Source: Chrysoperla carnea (taxonomy: Eukaryota > Arthropoda > Insecta > Neuroptera > Chrysopidae). Taken from it: DNA of 64,000 nucleotides. Of the stretch, positions 60,938-64,000 are shown one piece after another. Under the pieces are notes generated by a model that saw only the letters and a list, made by a program, of their open reading frames with translations, searched no databases and was not told where the DNA came from. A program made the translations under genes and the position numbers. Every line of letters starts with the position of its first letter. Position 1 is the first letter of the stretch. Location: contig NC_058338.1 of NCBI RefSeq assembly GCF_905475395.1, forward strand, positions 68,893,435 through 68,957,434, in the 5' to 3' direction.

Positions 60938-63900
60938 GTAAGTTTTTTTTTTTAATTTCATTTTTATTAGCGTAACTATAGTGTTGCTTTATTTATTTTC
61001 GGTTATTTTATGTATCCAATTCATAACAACCTAGAGCACAATAAGTTATTTGGGCATCCCAAGCGATTCCTTTTAGTTCAAATAACATTGTTATAATAAC
61101 AGGAGTTGGGCAGTTTAGAGGGAATAACTTAGGGAAAAAAGCTTTTCTTGGCTTGGCGCATTTGTGTCACCCTTTCAAATTAAACAAGAAGGTTGAAAAT
61201 TTGCATGAAAATTGAACTTGTTTCAAGGAGCTTAAGAGGAATCGTCCTTACTTTATGCATGTCAATGGAATTTTTGTGAATTTACAGAAACGTACATAAA
61301 TAATGAATTTAACACGAAAGAAAGCCTTAATACATAACAATAAAAAAAGTAAGTGCCTTGTTTTAGAATAACGAAGAATGTGAAGGGACAGAATGTTTGC
61401 TATACTTCTACTATAATGGTTATTATGAACCAAAGTTTGATTAATTCGGTACATATGATTTAAATACTTTCGATTTACCAAAACTACATGCACCCCTCCT
61501 GCCAATAAGTAATTTTAGTACTCAATATTAGCACAGTTAACAAGGTCACCAATTTGCATTTTATCAGCATTTCCGTTAAAAAGTATAAAAATATTAAAAC
61601 AATTTTGATAAAATTATTTATCTATTGATAAATTCTAAAATTAAAATTATTTGTAAATTACTCTACATTTATAATTCCACAAACTTAGCTGATCCTTGAA
61701 CAACGACGAAGGCGTACTCAAATAAAAGAAATTTAATAATTCTAAAACTGTATACCTACTGCATAGATATTTATTCCCATTTGTTGTAAATTTTAAAAAA
61801 AATCGATCTGTATATACATAAAATGTCTTCAAATTGCAATAAGAATGATTTTCTAACGAATTACATCACCCGAGAAGAAAGTTGAAAGAACCTAAACTAT
61901 TCTTCTGTCGCTCAAAAATTCCAAGACCTACTACCTGCAAGAAATCATTTCTATTCGGATAGTGCAAAATTAAATTTTTTGGATTCTGATGACGTCACAA
62001 AGTTAATTTATTTAACAAAGTTAATATTTTTTTATAAAATATGTTTGCATTTATATTATCACTTTAGAATAGGCCCTTTTCATCGGTTTGCTTTTATTTG
62101 ATAGTTGTCAAGAAACTATTCAAGTTAAGAAAATGTAATATATTTTATCTTTATCAAACAGCGCTTTTTGCTAGGATAGAAGATATGTGATATATCTTAT
62201 CTTGATTGAAATCTGTCCGAAATAAAAAATAATCATTTTTTTGAATGAAAAGCCCTATAGACTCATTTTTTTGCCAAAAAGTGCCATAAGAATACATTTC
62301 AATTATACATTTTCAAATATCTCTCATAATTTGACGAAAACCCAGCATGCTGTGGGCGCCATATTGCTCTATGTCATGACGTCAATTGGCTGTGTTAACA
62401 AATGCGCGGATATTTTAAATGATAATTGCTTATAATTAAATTTTTTTAGTTTACAGTTTTATTTATTTTTTAGTTTTAAATTTATTATGTCATACAGCTG
62501 TATGATGTAATAACATGACCACTACTATTTCATGGTATTAAAAAACCTGCTATTTTAATTAATATTTTAATAATTCTGTTATTTTAAGAATGAAAGCTTT
62601 CTGACTGCTTTTCGCCTAAGCTATCTCAATGATATATTTATAGATTTTTCCTCATACAAAGTATATAGTATCCTAAAATTTAAAGGATCTTTTAACATTT
62701 TTCGAAATTATTGTTTACTGTAGGTGCAAAATTCCTGGAATGTATCTAGAAGAGTTACCATCAACATCAGTTATAATTTGTTTCCATAATGAAGCATGGA
62801 GTGTTCTACTAAGAACTGTTCATTCTGTTTTGGATCGATCTCCAGAACACCTCATCCATGAAATTATACTTGTTGATGATTATTCAAATTTTGGTAGGTA
62901 GCTTTCCAGTGACGTTTTATTACAAAATTATGTAAAAATTTCTAAAACATTAACTGTCATAACTGACCAAATCAAGAATACCGAAAATTCGAATTAAAAT
63001 TCAATGTCATAGTAATTAAGTTTATAGTTTCACAATGTTAATCAGTTTTCTGATTAATTTTAGCACACCTAAAACAGCCATTAGAAGATTATTGGTCAGA
63101 AAATAAGAAAGTGAAAATTATTCGAGCAGCTCGGCGGGAAGGATTAATACGGGCACGCATATTAGGAGCTCAACATGCCACCGGTGAAGTACTTACATAT
63201 TTGGATTCACATTGTGAATGTGCTCCTGGTTGGCTAGAACCACTATTGGATCGTATTGCTCGTAATCCAACGACGGTAGTATGTCCTGTGATCGATGTTA
63301 TTGACGATGCAACACTTGAATTTAAGTACCAAAATAGCAGTAATGTAAATATTGGAGGATTTGATTGGAATTTATTATTCAAGTGGTATTCGATACCCGA
63401 ACGGGAGAAAAAAAGACGAAAACATAGTTCAGAGCCAGTATGGAGCCCTATTATGGCTGGTAATTCATTTTAATATCATTATGTAGTTCGATTGCTTATT
63501 TGTGTGCCTCCGGCGATGAGGTTCCTCAAGGAAAACACCGAGAACCTACAGGTTAGAAAGCTTTAGATCAGCTTTCGGTAATTCTTTCTCTTTTATTTAT
63601 AACCTACTCATTATTATTTTCATAATTGACAAAAATTTTTCAAAAACTGAATAAAATCGGTACAGAATAGATTTATTGCCATTAAAATTAAAAACAGCGG
63701 TCAAAAAACTTTTCTTTCCAATCATTTTTACGAGATAACATTCAAATTTCAAACCCTTCTCTGTTTTTGCAAGGTGGTTTATTCAGTATTGATCGCCTCT
63801 TTTTTGAAAAACTTGGAACATACGATAGTGGTTTCGACATTTGGGGTGGTGAAAACTTGGAATTATCATTTAAAACATGGATGTGTGGTGGTACATTAGA

Positions 63901-64000
63901 GATTATTCCATGTTCTCATGTTGGACACATTTTTCGAAAAAAATCGCCTTATAAATGGCGAGATGGAGAAAATGACACGCTAAAAAAGAATTGTGTTCGA
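60579..64000 (+). CDS. Polypeptide N-acetylgalactosaminyltransferase, copy 2 (3' end outside window)
   Basis: Tandem paralogue with the same role. Exons: 60579-60937, 62724-62893, 63064-63459 and 63774 to beyond 64000. They encode 384 residues to the window edge. The anchor is one clean hydrophobic segment (about 7-24). The stem is 21 residues shorter than in copy 1. The catalytic motifs are intact: [23 protein letters not shown] at 224-226, WGGEN at 332-336 and CSHVGHIFR. The last visible codons ([11 protein letters not shown]) align with copy 1 about three codons before its exon 4 donor. The remaining catalytic loop, linker and lectin domain should lie in the next sequence. Exons 2 and 3 have exactly the lengths of copy 1 (170 and 396 bp) and equal phases, which shows duplication of a whole gene with its introns. 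Confidence 0.92.
60938..62723 (+). other. GalNAc-T copy 2, intron 1 (1.8 kb)
   Basis: The matching intron of copy 1 is only 84 bp, so about 1.7 kb was gained or lost. It contains the MITE at 62069-62258 and a GACGTCA-bearing stretch (61985-62400) that may belong to another element. No exon is visible. Confidence 0.7.
62069..62258. mobile_element. MITE in GalNAc-T copy 2 intron 1
   Basis: ATAGGCCCTTTTCAT at the left pairs with the complement of the right end, ATAGGGCTTTTCATTC. Near the right side CTGTCCGAAATAAAAAA matches the inner arm of the element at 56492-56646, so the two are probably one family. Confidence 0.5.
62724..62893 (+). CDS. GalNAc-T copy 2, exon 2
   Basis: The acceptor is TTTACTGTAG. 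It encodes [38 protein letters not shown] and [11 protein letters not shown]. The donor is GTAGGT, giving the same 170 bp and phase as copy 1. Confidence 0.92.
63064..63459 (+). CDS. GalNAc-T copy 2, exon 3
   Basis: The acceptor is [51 protein letters not shown] and SPIMAG are all present. Compared with copy 1 most changes are conservative; [16 protein letters not shown] replaces [16 protein letters not shown]. The donor is GTAATT. Confidence 0.93.
63774..64000 (+). CDS. GalNAc-T copy 2, exon 4 (cut by window end)
   Basis: The acceptor is [45 protein letters not shown] and [17 protein letters not shown] follow. The window ends 227 bp into an exon that is 236 bp in copy 1. Confidence 0.92.

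Noticed and set aside
1..64000. CRISPR arrays, operons, Shine-Dalgarno sites, riboswitches
   Set aside because: Spliced genes, poly(A) signals and the repeat content are those of an animal nuclear genome. Direct repeats here are dispersed or simple, not spacer-separated.
1..64000. A linked multi-gene system joining IP3K and the GalNAc-transferases
   Set aside because: A cytosolic signalling kinase and Golgi glycosylation enzymes share no known pathway step. They are separated by 7 kb of repeat-bearing DNA, and adjacency alone is not evidence.

Overview
The window is AT-rich, intron-rich animal DNA, almost certainly from an insect. The protein-coding exons look insect-like: the inositol-trisphosphate 3-kinase core closely resembles what I recall of the fly IP3K proteins. 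The non-coding DNA is crowded with short transposons. I cannot name the species. Both recognised loci are on the + strand.

Layout. (1) 1-3935: non-coding, repeat-rich upstream DNA. (2) 3936-48270: one IP3K gene in six coding exons (482 residues by my splicing). A 40.3-kb first intron (4419-44722) separates a Ser/Pro-rich, probably disordered N-terminal exon from the exon that starts at the calmodulin-binding helix. (3) 48271-55484: intergenic DNA with a hAT relic, inverted repeats and a stretch richer in CpG. (4) 55485-59522: a complete polypeptide N-acetylgalactosaminyltransferase gene (seven exons, 595 residues). (5) 60579-64000: a tandem paralogue of it, cut off by the window end in its fourth exon. 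The two transferases keep identical exon 2 and exon 3 lengths and splice phases but differ in intron sizes and in the luminal stem.

The first intron and the flanks hold many dispersed elements that can be defined by comparing copies inside the window: a four-copy family of about 570 bp with a GTCC-rich core; a three-copy terminal-inverted-repeat family, one copy of which carries a nested foldback element whose empty site is preserved in a sister copy; a TTAA-flanked element; TA-flanked palindromic MITEs; tRNA-derived SINEs, one ending in CCTAA units; a Tc1-type transposase tail; and a non-LTR reverse-transcriptase tail in IP3K intron 4.

Functionally, IP3K is a cytosolic Ca2+/calmodulin-linked kinase that turns Ins(1,4,5)P3 into Ins(1,3,4,5)P4. 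The two GalNAc-transferases are Golgi type II membrane enzymes that start mucin-type O-glycosylation. Nothing in the sequence ties the two loci into one pathway; they are simply neighbours. I found no evidence of an undescribed multi-gene system. The more unusual signals are the nested and foldback elements, an intronic miRNA-like hairpin, and the recent local history of the duplicated transferases.
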